Of a stretch of DNA of 64,000 nucleotides, positions 27,533 through 36,424 are shown in pieces. The DNA lies in the NCBI RefSeq assembly GCF_004346185.1, contig NZ_SMAI01000007.1, forward strand, positions 62,001-126,000, in the 5' to 3' direction. The translations under genes and the position numbers were made by a program. This DNA is from Aquabacter spiritensis (GTDB lineage Bacteria > Pseudomonadota > Alphaproteobacteria > Rhizobiales > Xanthobacteraceae). The first letter of the stretch is position 1. Each line of letters opens with the position of its first letter. Below the pieces are notes generated by a model that was given only the letters and a program-made list of their open reading frames with translations, did no database searches and was not told the origin of the DNA.

Positions 27533-27718
27533 ATGCCTGCAAAGTCCGCTGCCCAGCAGAAGGCCGCCGGTGCGGCCCTCGCCGCCAAACGCGGCGACAC
27601 GCCGAAGAGCAAGCTTCGCGGCGCCTCGAAATCCATGCTCTCCATGACCGAGGACCAGCTCGACGAGATGGCCTCGACCAAGCGCAAGGCCAAGCCCGAG
27701 CACATCTCGAAATCGTGA
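27533..27718 (+). CDS. DUF3008 family small basic protein
   Basis: A 61-residue Lys/Ala-rich soluble protein (MPAKSAAQQKAAGAALAAKRG, then SKLRGASKSMLSMTEDQLDEMA, ending in Lys-Ser). This composition and the MTEDQLxEMASTKRKxKPEH tail match DUF3008, common in Hyphomicrobiales and often stress-induced; function unknown. The ATG at 27533 follows GGGAGACC. A GATC-rich inverted repeat follows 16 bases after the stop. Confidence 0.8.
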   Translation: MPAKSAAQQKAAGAALAAKRGDTPKSKLRGASKSMLSMTEDQLDEMASTKRKAKPEHISKS

Positions 27719-28108
27719 GGCGCCGCCCCCGACCCGGATCCGATCGGGTCGCAGCGATCTGATCGGATCCGCTCGCCGACATGCTCTGGACGGAGCGCCC
27801 GGTCCGATCACGGCGGCCGGAACGACCTGCGGATCTCTCTCAATTCATTGATTGATAAAAGATTCTTGTCAAAGCGCGACAGTCGGGGCGGAATGATCTT
27901 CCGGCACGGGCCGGGCGGGGCGCGCCAAGCGCGAACCGCATCCGAATGTCGGAGGACGCGCAGCGCCGGATCCCTGCCCGCCGGTGCGGTGGCGCAACGA
28001 CGCCGACGGGCTTGGCTTGACCTAAGGTGTGAACGGTGCAATCTCACCACACACGCATACACGTGAAGAGAGAGAAGCAGCCTTCGCCTTGGGGGTTTGG
28101 GGCCGATC
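27719..28108. other. 390-base intergenic region with a GATC-rich hairpin and an AT-rich upstream segment
   Basis: No convincing gene is present. An 11-bp inverted repeat (27735-27745 CGGATCCGATC with 27761-27771) with a 15-base loop lies just after the DUF3008 gene and may end its transcript. An AT-rich segment at 27841-27880 with TTGATTGATAAAAGATTC is the likeliest promoter zone for the AraC gene. The rest is unremarkable. Confidence 0.5.
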
Positions 28109-29101
28109 ATGGCGCGACCATCCGGATCCATGATCCCGCTGTTGCCGTTCGGGCGCGAGCGCGCCGTTCGCTTCACCGATGCTGCGGTCATCTCCGAGCG
28201 TCTGACGGAAAGCGGCGCGGCGAAACTCGAATATATTGCCGCCAAGTCTCAGCCCTTGTTCGAAATGGCGCTTTCCGAGGTACGGGCGGAGTCGTTTCGA
28301 ATGGTGGCGGCGGCCAATTCGGCCATGCAATTCTCCGCGTCCGATTTTCCCAAAGGCGTCATCATCATTCCCCTGGCGGGCAGCACGATCACCCGCTCGA
28401 ACGGAACCTGGATCGAATGGGGACGCGGGCAAGGCGCGCTCTATCTACCGCCCGGCGGCTCCCGGGGCGAAAGCAAGGCCCGCTTGGCCGTCGCGATCGA
28501 CGTCGAGGCGGGCCGCCTGCAAGACATCGCGCGCGCCATGGCGGGACCCGACCTCGAAGAGGACAGTCCGCTCGACCTTGAGGCGCCGCGGGCCTTGGGG
28601 CTCGGCCGAAACGGCGTGGATTTCGAGTGTCTCTTCCAGCAGCATTTCGCGCTGGTGAACGCGATGGGCGGCGACCCGGCTTCGATCGAGCGCTCCGGCC
28701 TCGACGAGATGATCCTGCGCGCAATGGTCATGCTGCTGGCCCCGTCTCTGCTCTTTCAGGCCGGCTCCGAGGGCCGGAACGGGGTAAGGGCCAGGGTCAG
28801 CCAGATCTGCGACTACATCGACGCCAATCTGACCCGCAAGATCACGCTGACCGAACTGGAAAAGCTCAGCGGCCTGTCCGCACGCAGTCTGCAATATTCC
28901 TTCCAGACGGTCATGGGGAGGACGCCGACACGATGGATTATCGAGCGGCGGCTGGAGGTGGTGCACCAGAAGCTCCTCTCCGCCCAGCAGGGCGAGACTG
29001 TAACGTCGATCGCCGGCTTGTATTTCAGCAATATGGGCGAGTTCGCCCGCATGTATAAGGCGCGATACGGCGAACTGCCGTCCGAAACCATCGGCCGCTG
29101 A
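28109..29101 (+). CDS. AraC-family transcriptional regulator
   Basis: A 330-residue regulator. Residues 1-200 look like the AraC-binding-like domain (FPKGVIIIPLAGSTITRSNG then YLPPGGSRGES). The C-terminal double helix-turn-helix is at about 225-325: RVSQICDYIDANLTRKITLTELEKLSGLSARSLQYSFQ, then GRTPTRWIIERRLE and the second helix SIAGLYFSNMGEFARMYKARYGELPSE. The ATG at 28109 is chosen over a TTG at 28097. It is isolated, flanked by hairpins on both sides and convergent with the pqq operon; its target is unknown. Confidence 0.87.
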   Translation: MARPSGSMIPLLPFGRERAVRFTDAAVISERLTESGAAKLEYIAAKSQPLFEMALSEVRAESFRMVAAANSAMQFSASDFPKGVIIIPLAGSTITRSNGTWIEWGRGQGALYLPPGGSRGESKARLAVAIDVEAGRLQDIARAMAGPDLEEDSPLDLEAPRALGLGRNGVDFECLFQQHFALVNAMGGDPASIERSGLDEMILRAMVMLLAPSLLFQAGSEGRNGVRARVSQICDYIDANLTRKITLTELEKLSGLSARSLQYSFQTVMGRTPTRWIIERRLEVVHQKLLSAQQGETVTSIAGLYFSNMGEFARMYKARYGELPSETIGR

Positions 29102-29111
29102 AGGGCTCGAG

Positions 29112-29144
29112 CCTGATCCGATCAGGGTGAATCGCCCTGATCGG
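29112..29144. terminator. Overlapping GATC-rich hairpins after araC-type gene
   Basis: A 15-base palindrome CCTGATC-C-GATCAGG (29112-29126) overlaps a second hairpin with 10-bp arms CCGATCAGGG (29118-29127) and CCCTGATCGG (29135-29144). The two cannot form together. The element lies 10 bases after the AraC stop, between convergent genes, so transcription termination from either side is likely; no T tract is seen. Confidence 0.55.
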
Positions 29145-29166
29145 GGGATCGCTCTCTCATCATTTG

Positions 29167-29223
29167 TTGGAGAACGCGGTTTCCGATCAGCTTGCGATGC
29201 GGGCTGATCGGCGCGTTCTCCAA
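29167..29223. repeat. Long inverted repeat at the 3' end of the pqq operon
   Basis: Outer arms TTGGAGAACGCG (29167-29178) and CGCGTTCTCCAA (29212-29223) pair perfectly over 12 bp. After a 4-base bulge the inner arms CCGATCAGC (29183-29191) and GCTGATCGG (29203-29211) pair over 9 bp, with an 11-base loop. It ends 4 bases from the pqqE stop codon and may stabilise or terminate the pqq transcript. Confidence 0.65.
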
Positions 29224-29227
29224 AGCC

Positions 29228-30304
29228 TCAGACGCGGGCGCGGTACCGGTAAGGCGGCGGGGCCTGCGCCTCCTGCGAGAGGAGGCGGTCGATCTCCGCC
29301 CGCTTCGGCGAATAGACGCAGACCGGATCGGTGGCGCGGGCATCCCCGGCCAGCGCGAGCGCCTGACACCGGCAGCCGCCGAAATCGACCTCGCGGCGCG
29401 GACAGGACGCGCAGGGCTCCTGCATCCAGGACGTCCCGCGAAACGCGTTGAAGGCCGGCGAGGAGGTCCAGATGTCGCCGAGCGCATGGTCGGCCACCGA
29501 CCAGACGTCGAGCCCGGGAATGCGTTCCGCGCCATGGCAGGGCAGCACCTTGCCGGAGGGCGTGACGTTCAGGCTGCGCCGCCCCCACCCGCCCATGCAG
29601 GCCTTGGGGTGGCGGGCGAAATAGTCCGGCAGGACATGGTCGATCACCAGCCGGCCGGCATAGCGGGCCTTCAGGCCTTCGACCTCCCGCACCGCCGCCA
29701 GCACCTTCGCCCGCGGCCCCTGCAGCGCCGCCCGATTGGCGAGGCCCCAGCCGTAATATTGCGCATGGGCGAGTTCGAGCCGCCGGGCGCCCATCCGCTC
29801 GGCCAGCGCGGCGATCTCCGCGACGGCCTCGAGATTGGCCCGGTGCAGCACCACGTTCACCGTCAGCGGCAGCCCGGCCGCGACCACCGCGCGCGCGACC
29901 TCCGCCTTGCGCGCCGCGGCGCCGCGATAACCGGCGATGCGGTCGGCGGGCGCCGCGTCGGCGTGCTGGATCGAAAGCTGGACATGGTCGAGCCCCGCCG
30001 CGGCCAGCGCCGTAATACGTGCGGGAGATAGGCCGATTCCGGACGTGATCAGGTTGGAATAGAGCGTGTTCGCGGCACATGTCGCGACCAAAGCCTCGAG
30101 ATCCGGCCGCGCCGCCGGCTCTCCCCCGGAGAGATGGACGTGCAGAACCCCGAGCCCCGCCGCCTCCGCGAACACCCGCTGCCAGGCCGCGGTGTCGAGC
30201 TCGTTGCGCTTCGGGTCCAGGTCCAGAGGGTTGGAGCAATAGGGACAGGCCAAAGGGCAGCGATGGGTGAGTTCGGCGAGCAGGCCGACGGGCGCCGGGG
30301 TCAA
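29228..30304 (-). CDS. pqqE: PQQ biosynthesis radical SAM protein PqqE
   Basis: A 358-residue radical SAM/SPASM enzyme that cross-links Glu and Tyr of the PqqA peptide. The 4Fe-4S motif CPLACPYC has Cys at 16, 20 and 23. SAM-binding HLSGGEP and later SPASM Cys ([31 protein letters not shown]) are present. The only sensible start is a TTG at 30304 overlapping the pqqD stop (TTGA), giving [15 protein letters not shown]; the longer open frame upstream is shadow of pqqD and pqqC. PqqD presents the peptide to this enzyme. Confidence 0.95.
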   Translation of the reverse strand: MTPAPVGLLAELTHRCPLACPYCSNPLDLDPKRNELDTAAWQRVFAEAAGLGVLHVHLSGGEPAARPDLEALVATCAANTLYSNLITSGIGLSPARITALAAAGLDHVQLSIQHADAAPADRIAGYRGAAARKAEVARAVVAAGLPLTVNVVLHRANLEAVAEIAALAERMGARRLELAHAQYYGWGLANRAALQGPRAKVLAAVREVEGLKARYAGRLVIDHVLPDYFARHPKACMGGWGRRSLNVTPSGKVLPCHGAERIPGLDVWSVADHALGDIWTSSPAFNAFRGTSWMQEPCASCPRREVDFGGCRCQALALAGDARATDPVCVYSPKRAEIDRLLSQEAQAPPPYRYRARV

Positions 30305-30579
30305 AGATCGACGAGCCTCTGGTCTCGCAGGCGCGCCAAAAGCGCCTCCGCATCGGCCGCAACCCGTTCCGGCGCCACGCAAAATCGCGTGCTCAACGTG
30401 GCCACCAGATCGCCGAAGGTGCGCGTCCCGTCGCACAGAGCGAGGATGTCCGCCGCGCTGCCTTTGGCCGCGAACACGGTTTCCGGCGCCAGCAGGATCC
30501 AGCCGCGCCGGGGATCCTCGCGCAGCCGCACCCCGCGCGCGAGGCGGGGACGGGCGGCGGCTGGAATGGCCGCGCTCAT
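30301..30579 (-). CDS. pqqD: PQQ biosynthesis peptide chaperone PqqD
   Basis: A 92-residue RiPP recognition element protein that holds PqqA for PqqE. The conserved pattern [24 protein letters not shown] is followed by [14 protein letters not shown] and a Leu-rich C-terminus ending RDQRLVDL. The ATG at 30579 overlaps the pqqC stop (ATGA), and its own stop overlaps the pqqE TTG. Usual length is about 90 residues, so the longer open frame is rejected. Confidence 0.94.
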   Translation of the reverse strand: MSAAIPAAARPRLARGVRLREDPRRGWILLAPETVFAAKGSAADILALCDGTRTFGDLVATLSTRFCVAPERVAADAEALLARLRDQRLVDL

Positions 30580-31319
30580 GGCTCCGGCCTCCAGGCCCCG
30601 GGCGGAACCCGGCCATCGACATAAGCCAGCCACAGCGCGTCGAGCTGCGCCCACAGCACGTCCGTCTTGAACCGCAGCGCCGCCAAAGCCGCCTGCTGCG
30701 CCTCGGAAGTTCGTGCATGATCAAGGACATAAGCGAGCGCGAAGGCCGAGTCCTCGGCCGCCTGGGGCGGCCGGGCGGCAAAATAGGCCAAAGCGCCCGC
30801 GTCCACGAAATCGTAATGCGCCAGCATCCCCGCCACCCGCTCGCCGATGAGCGCCGGCGAAAACAGTTCGGTGAGCGAGGCGGCGATCGCCTCCAGGAGC
30901 GGACGGGTCCGGCAGAAGGCGACATAGGCCTCCACCGCGAACCGGGTGCCGGGCAGGATGCCCCGGGTCGAGACCACGAGGTCCCGGTCGAGCCCGAGGG
31001 CGTCGGTCAAGGCGAGCCAGCGCGCGATGCCGCCCTCCCCCGCCGCGCTGCCGTCATGGTCCGCGATCCGCCGCCGCCACTCCCGCCGCAGCGCGGGGTC
31101 CGGCATGGAACCGAGGATCGCCGCGTCCTTCACCGGGATCATGGCCTGATAGAAATACCGGTTCAGCGCCCAGGCCTTGACCTCGCTCTTGGAACAGTCT
31201 CCGCCGTGCAGCCGGCGATGGAACGGATGGCGATTATGGTAGCGCTCGGCCCCGATCGCACGGAGCGCGACCTCCAGCTCGGCGCGGGACAGCGGTGCTG
31301 CGGCCATGGCTTCGGTCAC
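30576..31319 (-). CDS. pqqC: Pyrroloquinoline-quinone synthase PqqC
   Basis: A 247-residue cofactor-free oxidase that closes the ring and oxidises the last intermediate to PQQ. Helical-bundle hallmarks are [39 protein letters not shown] and GEGGIARWL. The GTG start at 31319 overlaps the pqqB stop (GTGA); the alternative ATG lies four codons later. Full length for the family. Confidence 0.96.
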   Translation of the reverse strand: MTEAMAAAPLSRAELEVALRAIGAERYHNRHPFHRRLHGGDCSKSEVKAWALNRYFYQAMIPVKDAAILGSMPDPALRREWRRRIADHDGSAAGEGGIARWLALTDALGLDRDLVVSTRGILPGTRFAVEAYVAFCRTRPLLEAIAASLTELFSPALIGERVAGMLAHYDFVDAGALAYFAARPPQAAEDSAFALAYVLDHARTSEAQQAALAALRFKTDVLWAQLDALWLAYVDGRVPPGAWRPEP

Positions 31320-32200
31320 AGATCGATCTCCATCCCGTCCTGCGCCAGATCCCAGCCGGCGGCGCGCAGGCAGCGGCGCTCCGGCCCGTCCTCGATCAAA
31401 GCGGGATTGCTGTTGTTGATGTGGATGAACACCTTACGCTTGGCAGAGACTCCGGCGAGGCCCGCCAGGGCGCCCCCCTCTCCCGCCATCGCGACATGGC
31501 CCATGCGGGCCGCGCTCTTTTCCGACAGGCCGAGGCGGATCATTTCGTCGTCGCTATAGGTGGTGCCGTCGAACAAGAGAAGGTCGGCCCCATCAAGCCT
31601 CTTGCACAAAGCGGGATCGATCCGGGCGCAGTTCGGGACGACGAGGCATCGCCCCCCGTCGGCCGAAATGTCGAGCCCGAGGATCTCCTCCTCCATCGGC
31701 CCCTCGCCCTCGGCATAAAGCGGCATCTTGCCCGGCACGCCGAAGGGCGTCACCCGAAGGCCGCAGAGATCGGACGGCAGGTCGCCGACCAATTCGATGC
31801 GCCGCACCACATCCGGGGACAGAACGGAAAACATCGGATTGGCATCGAGCAGCCGGAACACGCCGGGCGTGGCACACAGATGAAACGGCTGGCGCTCGCG
31901 CAGCGCCAGAAGGCCGGCGACATGGTCGATCTCGCCATTCGTCAGCACCACCGCCGCGATCGGGCTGGAGCGCAATCCCGCCCGCGGCGCGAGTGCGGGT
32001 GTCGCGAGGATCTGCGTGCGCAGGTCCGGCGAGGCATTGACCAGCAGCCAGTCTTCCCCGTCGCGGCTCACCGCGAGGCCGCATTGGGAACGGGCACGCA
32101 CGCGCGGGTCGCCCGCGCGCGCCAATTCGCACACCCGGCAGCGGCAGTTCCACTGGGGAACCCCGCCGCCGGCGGCGGACCCGAGCACGATGATCTTCAT
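31316..32200 (-). CDS. pqqB: PQQ biosynthesis metal-dependent hydroxylase PqqB
   Basis: A 294-residue metallo-beta-lactamase-fold protein. The N-terminus KIIVLGSAAGGGVPQWNCRCRVC carries the structural Cys-rich zinc site, and LTNGEIDHVAGLLALRE replaces the usual HxHxDH with the PqqB variant. FLHINNSNPALIEDG-like sequence (here FIHINNSNPALIEDG) closes the family signature. It hydroxylates the excised Glu-Tyr precursor. Located 16 bases after pqqA. Confidence 0.96.
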   Translation of the reverse strand: MKIIVLGSAAGGGVPQWNCRCRVCELARAGDPRVRARSQCGLAVSRDGEDWLLVNASPDLRTQILATPALAPRAGLRSSPIAAVVLTNGEIDHVAGLLALRERQPFHLCATPGVFRLLDANPMFSVLSPDVVRRIELVGDLPSDLCGLRVTPFGVPGKMPLYAEGEGPMEEEILGLDISADGGRCLVVPNCARIDPALCKRLDGADLLLFDGTTYSDDEMIRLGLSEKSAARMGHVAMAGEGGALAGLAGVSAKRKVFIHINNSNPALIEDGPERRCLRAAGWDLAQDGMEIDL

Positions 32201-32216
32201 GAATGGCGCGGGGCGC

Positions 32217-32360
32217 TCAATGCTCCAGCGGGAAATCTGCCGATTCGTAGCTGGTCACTTCCATCCCCACCCGCATCTCTTCGAGGACAGGCGCCTGCCA
32301 CGCCGGCGCAGCCGTCCCGGACTCGGTGGCGGGGATATCGCGGACGAGGATGTCGGTCAT
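32217..32360 (-). CDS. pqqA: PQQ precursor peptide PqqA
   Basis: A 47-residue ribosomally made precursor, longer at the N-terminus than the common 23-30 residues. The core WQAPVLEEMRVGMEVTSYES has Glu34 and Tyr38 in the invariant E-x-x-x-Y that becomes PQQ. The ATG at 32360 follows AAGGAGAGA. It heads the minus-strand pqqABCDE operon and is divergent from a likely PQQ enzyme. Confidence 0.95.
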   Translation of the reverse strand: MTDILVRDIPATESGTAAPAWQAPVLEEMRVGMEVTSYESADFPLEH

Positions 32361-32435
32361 GGATCTCTCCTTAAAAGCGCCGCAGGCGGGCGCATGCGAC
32401 GCCCCACACGGATGTCCGAGGTCAACGACCCACCG

Positions 32436-32485
32436 TCCGGCGGGTTCACCGCCGGAGGACAATTTGCCGTGAAACTTGCCGTGAA
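32436..32485. promoter_or_regulatory. Hairpin and direct repeats in the pqqA upstream region
   Basis: An 8-bp stem (32436-32443 TCCGGCGG with 32449-32456) lies 75 bases upstream of pqqA. Next to it TTGCCGTGAA occurs twice exactly, at 32464-32473 and 32476-32485, a 12-base period. Such tandem sites between divergent pqqA and the sorbosone-dehydrogenase-like gene are candidate regulator binding sites. The protein is unknown. Confidence 0.4.
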
Positions 32486-32632
32486 GAGCAAATTCACCTG
32501 ATCGGTCGGACCGAAGGGCCACGGTGATCCTGCACCGGCGACGGCTGCCGACGCACCCCACATGGGCGTGAACGAACCCAATGCGGCGCTGGGCGTTGAC
32601 TGCGGAAGACAGCTCGCTGCGAGGAAGATTCG

Positions 32633-34000
32633 ATGCCCCGATCCTGCGCCCGCCCCACGGCCCCCATCCTCGTGCTGGCCAGCTTGTCGCTGCTGCTGGC
32701 CGCCTGCGACCAGACCGCCCTGCCCGAGCAAGCCGGGTACGGCCCCAATCCGCAGCTCCCCGAACCCAATCCGTCCTGGATCCCGGTCATGGATATCGCG
32801 CCGGCCGTGGGCTGGCCCGAGGACCGCACCCCCCGGCCGGCGGACGGATTGCAAGTCACCGCCTTCGCCAAGGGGCTCGACCATCCACGCTGGCTCTACG
32901 AATTGCCGAACGGCGACATCCTGGTGGCCGAAAGCAACGCACCGCCCAAGCCGGAGGGCAAAGAGGGCGGCATCAAGGCCTGGATCAAGGGTCTGGTGAT
33001 GGCGGAAGCGGGCGCCCGTGTGCCGAGCGCCGACAGGATCACCCTGTTGCGCGACGCCGACGGCGACGGGGTCGCGGAAACGCGCGCGGCGTTTCTGGAA
33101 AACCTCACGTCCCCGTTCGGAATGGCGCTTGTGGGCGACACGTTCTACGTCGCCAACGCCGATGCTCTGATGCGCTTTCCCTATGAGCCGGGGACAACGC
33201 AAATCACCGCGCCCGGCGAAAAGGTGGCTGACCTTCCGGCGGGTCGCAATCACCATTGGACCAAGAGCCTCGTCGCGGGCCCGGACGGCGCGAAGCTCTA
33301 TGTCGGCGTCGGCTCGAACTCCAACGTCGCCGAGAACGGCATGGCGGAAGAGGAAAACCGAGCGGCCATCTTGGAGATCGATGCGGCCAGCGGCGACACC
33401 CGCATCTATGCGGGCGGGCTGCGCAACCCGGTCGGCATGGATTTCAATCCCGCCACCGGCCAGCTCTGGGTGGCGGTGAACGAGCGCGACGAGATCGGCA
33501 ACGATCTGGTTCCGGACTACATGACCTCGGTTCAGGAGGGCGGATTCTACGGCTGGCCCTATTCGTATTTCGGCCAGCATGTCGACACCCGGGTGGAGCC
33601 GCCGGCACCCGACCTCGTGGCCAAGGCGATCAAGCCCGATTACGCACTCGGCGCGCATACCGCCTCGCTCGGCCTGACGTTTGTGGATGAGGGGCGATTC
33701 GCGCCGGCTTATGCGGGGGGCGTCATTGTCGGCCAGCATGGCTCCTGGAACCGCGATCCGCCTTCCGGCTACCGCGTGATCTTCGTCCCGTTCGTCGACG
33801 GTGCGCCCTCGGGCATGCCACAGGACCTTCTCACCGGGTTCGTAAATTCCGAGGGCGAGGCCATGGGGCGGCCGGTCGGCGTCCTCACCGATTCCCGCGG
33901 CGGTCTCCTCGTGGCCGACGATGTCGGCAATGTGGTCTGGCGGGTGCGCGCCGATACGCAGGCAGCGACCGTGTCGTCGCCCGGGTCCACGGCACGTTGA
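32633..34000 (+). CDS. Sorbosone dehydrogenase-family PQQ-type lipoprotein
   Basis: A 455-residue secreted beta-propeller. The signal peptide ends in a lipobox (SLSLLLAAC, Cys near residue 24), so it is probably a membrane-anchored periplasmic lipoprotein. Propeller blades show [48 protein letters not shown], and [20 protein letters not shown], as in soluble aldose/sorbosone dehydrogenases that use PQQ. The neighbouring divergent pqq operon supports this cofactor. Real substrate unknown. The ATG at 32633 follows GCGAGGAAG. Confidence 0.87.
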   Translation: MPRSCARPTAPILVLASLSLLLAACDQTALPEQAGYGPNPQLPEPNPSWIPVMDIAPAVGWPEDRTPRPADGLQVTAFAKGLDHPRWLYELPNGDILVAESNAPPKPEGKEGGIKAWIKGLVMAEAGARVPSADRITLLRDADGDGVAETRAAFLENLTSPFGMALVGDTFYVANADALMRFPYEPGTTQITAPGEKVADLPAGRNHHWTKSLVAGPDGAKLYVGVGSNSNVAENGMAEEENRAAILEIDAASGDTRIYAGGLRNPVGMDFNPATGQLWVAVNERDEIGNDLVPDYMTSVQEGGFYGWPYSYFGQHVDTRVEPPAPDLVAKAIKPDYALGAHTASLGLTFVDEGRFAPAYAGGVIVGQHGSWNRDPPSGYRVIFVPFVDGAPSGMPQDLLTGFVNSEGEAMGRPVGVLTDSRGGLLVADDVGNVVWRVRADTQAATVSSPGSTAR

Positions 34001-34082
34001 GATCCGCTCGCGCCGAGGTCGACTGGGGCGCTGCAAAGAAAGAGCGTGGGGCAGGTAACGGCACTGCCCGCGCAAGGGCGCG

Positions 34083-36038
34083 TTACCTCGCCTGGTAGAT
34101 CCGCCACGCATCGGCCCGCTCGTCCACCAGGCGGTAGAGAAGGCTCGCCCGGAACGGGTCGCGCGTCCAGGCTCCGTCCGCCGGGGTCACCACGACCACC
34201 CGGCACCCGTAGAGAAAGCGCAGTTCGGAAATATCGGCCGGACCGCCCTCGCCAGAAAACACCCGGTCGAACTGCGCGGAAAGCTCCGTCCGCCGCACCG
34301 GCGACAGGGGGGCGAGGGCCCGCGCCATTTCAATGCCGGCGAAGCACGACCGGCGGTCCGCCATCAATGCCCAGGAAATGTTGATCGGCCAGGGGGTCAT
34401 CTCGGCAAAGGCACGCGGATTGCTGGCGACCCGCGCATCGACGGGGGTGTGGGCGCGCACGGCGGCCCAGACCTCCGGCGCCTGCGTAAAGGCGAAGGCC
34501 TGAGGGTTGGCGCGGCCTGTCAGGTTCGACGCGGCAAGCTGGGTCCCGGCGGGCAGGGCAAACATGGCGAGCACCAGCACCACCGCGACCGGCGCTGGGC
34601 CGCCGCGCGTGAGCGCCCGCGCCACCCCCGCGGCGGAGCAGGCGGTGAGCACGAAAATGCCGGGCAGCACGATCCGCCAGCCGAGATCGTTGTTCTGTCC
34701 CGCCGTGCTCGCAAGCACCCAGCCGCCGAAGAGGCTCGCCCCGGCAAGGCCGGCCAAGGCCGTGAGAAGCAAGGCGCGCTCGCCGCGGGCGCGGCGGAGC
34801 ATCCGGATCAGAAAATACCCGCCCGGGAGGGCGATGGCGGGAAACTCCAAGACCAGTTGAATCAGCCAATAGGCCGGCGGGTCGAGGACGCGGCGCACCG
34901 TGTCCGGCACGCCCGGCCCGAGCACCGGGAAGAGGTGCAAACCAATCGGGAAGGCGTCGCGTGCGACCCCGGCCCGATGCACAAAATCGCTGAGGAACGG
35001 GGACGCGAGCGCCGCCGCGCAGAGTGCGGCCCCCCCGCAGGCCAGCACAAAGCCGAGGCGCCGCCCGTCCATCCGGGCGATGAGGAGGGCGGCCACGATC
35101 GTGCCGGACAGCACCGCTCCGACGCCACCGATCCAGAGCGAGCTTTCCGCGCCGGCTGCGAGCACGAAGGCGAGCCCAAGCGAGGGGCCGAGCGCAGGCC
35201 GCACGGCGAGCCGCACCATCAGCAGCACGGCGATCAAGACGCAGGCGGCCGATTGCACGTTGTGCGGGCTCCAACTCGCCTGAAACGCCCAACTGGCAAA
35301 CCCCGTCGGCGGCTCGAGCCAAGCCGCCATCTGCGGCGCCCCGATCAGAAGGCCGATCACCGGACGCAGCGACCCGCCGACCGAGAGGATCAGGACAAAC
35401 AGACTTGTCCACCACGCCCCGTACAAATGCCGGGCAAGGCCGCAAATCAGAAGGAGGGAGGCGAAGGCCGTGAACCAGGTCGCTGCGGCGTCCGCCTCCC
35501 ATCCGGACGCCCCCGTGAGGAGCGCAAGTTGAGCCGCGCCGAAATGCCAGAGATAAGGATAGGCCACCGCCCCCGCCGTGCCACCCTGCCCGAACACGGG
35601 ATTGCCCGGAGGGACGCCGTCGCGCACGATTTCGTCGACCAAGGCGATCATGGCATGGTCGAAAATCGGCGCGGCGAGAAATACCCCTTCCGCCGTCACC
35701 TTCGGCAGGATCGCCGCGGCGGGAACGGCTGCCAGCACGGCGACCGCGAGATAGGTCCAAGCGCCGAGAACCTTCTGCCGCGCTGGGATGCGCCGGCTGG
35801 GCAAGGCGGCCAGAAGGAGAAGCGCGACCACCGGGAGAAGGACGGTCCAGCCATCGAGGCCGAAGACGCTCGCGGCGGTCAGGCTCGCGACGGTCTGCAC
35901 CGCCCAGCCGAGCGTCGGCGCCACCGGCAGGACCAGCACAGCCGGCAACCCGAGGCGACGCCCGATGGCCCAGCCGACGCCGGTCCACATCGCCACCGCC
36001 ACCAGGGCACTCAGACAGACGGATGCAACCGATGCCAT
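34083..36038 (-). CDS. Large polytopic membrane protein of unknown function (GT-C-like)
   Basis: A 651-residue protein with about 13 hydrophobic helices over residues 5-510 and a hydrophilic C-terminal domain of about 130 residues. Acidic residues in the first large loop (FDHAMIALVDEIVRDGVPPGNP) and a later QNNDLGWRIVLPGIF segment recall GT-C glycosyltransferases or oligosaccharide polymerases, but no diagnostic motif was identified. It converges with the sorbosone-dehydrogenase-like gene. The start at 36038 begins the first helix directly. Function not assigned. Confidence 0.75.
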   Translation of the reverse strand: MASVASVCLSALVAVAMWTGVGWAIGRRLGLPAVLVLPVAPTLGWAVQTVASLTAASVFGLDGWTVLLPVVALLLLAALPSRRIPARQKVLGAWTYLAVAVLAAVPAAAILPKVTAEGVFLAAPIFDHAMIALVDEIVRDGVPPGNPVFGQGGTAGAVAYPYLWHFGAAQLALLTGASGWEADAAATWFTAFASLLLICGLARHLYGAWWTSLFVLILSVGGSLRPVIGLLIGAPQMAAWLEPPTGFASWAFQASWSPHNVQSAACVLIAVLLMVRLAVRPALGPSLGLAFVLAAGAESSLWIGGVGAVLSGTIVAALLIARMDGRRLGFVLACGGAALCAAALASPFLSDFVHRAGVARDAFPIGLHLFPVLGPGVPDTVRRVLDPPAYWLIQLVLEFPAIALPGGYFLIRMLRRARGERALLLTALAGLAGASLFGGWVLASTAGQNNDLGWRIVLPGIFVLTACSAAGVARALTRGGPAPVAVVLVLAMFALPAGTQLAASNLTGRANPQAFAFTQAPEVWAAVRAHTPVDARVASNPRAFAEMTPWPINISWALMADRRSCFAGIEMARALAPLSPVRRTELSAQFDRVFSGEGGPADISELRFLYGCRVVVVTPADGAWTRDPFRASLLYRLVDERADAWRIYQAR

Positions 36039-36257
36039 GGGATCCGGCGTTTTTTGTTATCGCAAGAGTTGCGACTTCAACTATAGCCGGATTTGAGCCG
36101 CCGCGGTGACAAACCGCTGAAACGATCGAGCCCGGTCGCCCCCCGCCTTGCCGCGGCGCACCATCGCAAGGCCTTGGGACCTTGGCATTTTTTGATGACC
36201 TCGCCGGCATCCCGCGCCTAATGTTGGGCGATTCGTCCGGGCGCTGGGGGTTGCCAC

Positions 36258-36413
36258 ATGATGAGCCTGCCGTTTTTCGGGATCTTTCTCGCGCTCGCTT
36301 TGGTGATGGCGGGCCGCCGCACCGCCTCGATCGTGGTGTTCGGCGCCTCGTTCGTGATGCTGCTCGTGCTCTTCAAGCTGCACGCGACCGACCCCCTCAA
36401 TATCGCGTTGTGA
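36258..36413 (+). CDS. DUF5993 family mini membrane protein
   Basis: A 51-residue protein with two hydrophobic segments (LPFFGIFLALALVMAG and SIVVFGASFVMLLVLF) joined by a basic turn (GRRTA), ending HATDPLNIAL. The ending TDPLNIxL is typical of DUF5993, which is regularly found next to disulfide-bond proteins of the DsbB type, as here 11 bases upstream. Start ATG at 36258 or 36261. It may be a small partner of DsbB. Confidence 0.75.
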   Translation: MMSLPFFGIFLALALVMAGRRTASIVVFGASFVMLLVLFKLHATDPLNIAL

Positions 36414-36424
36414 GGGCTGCACCC

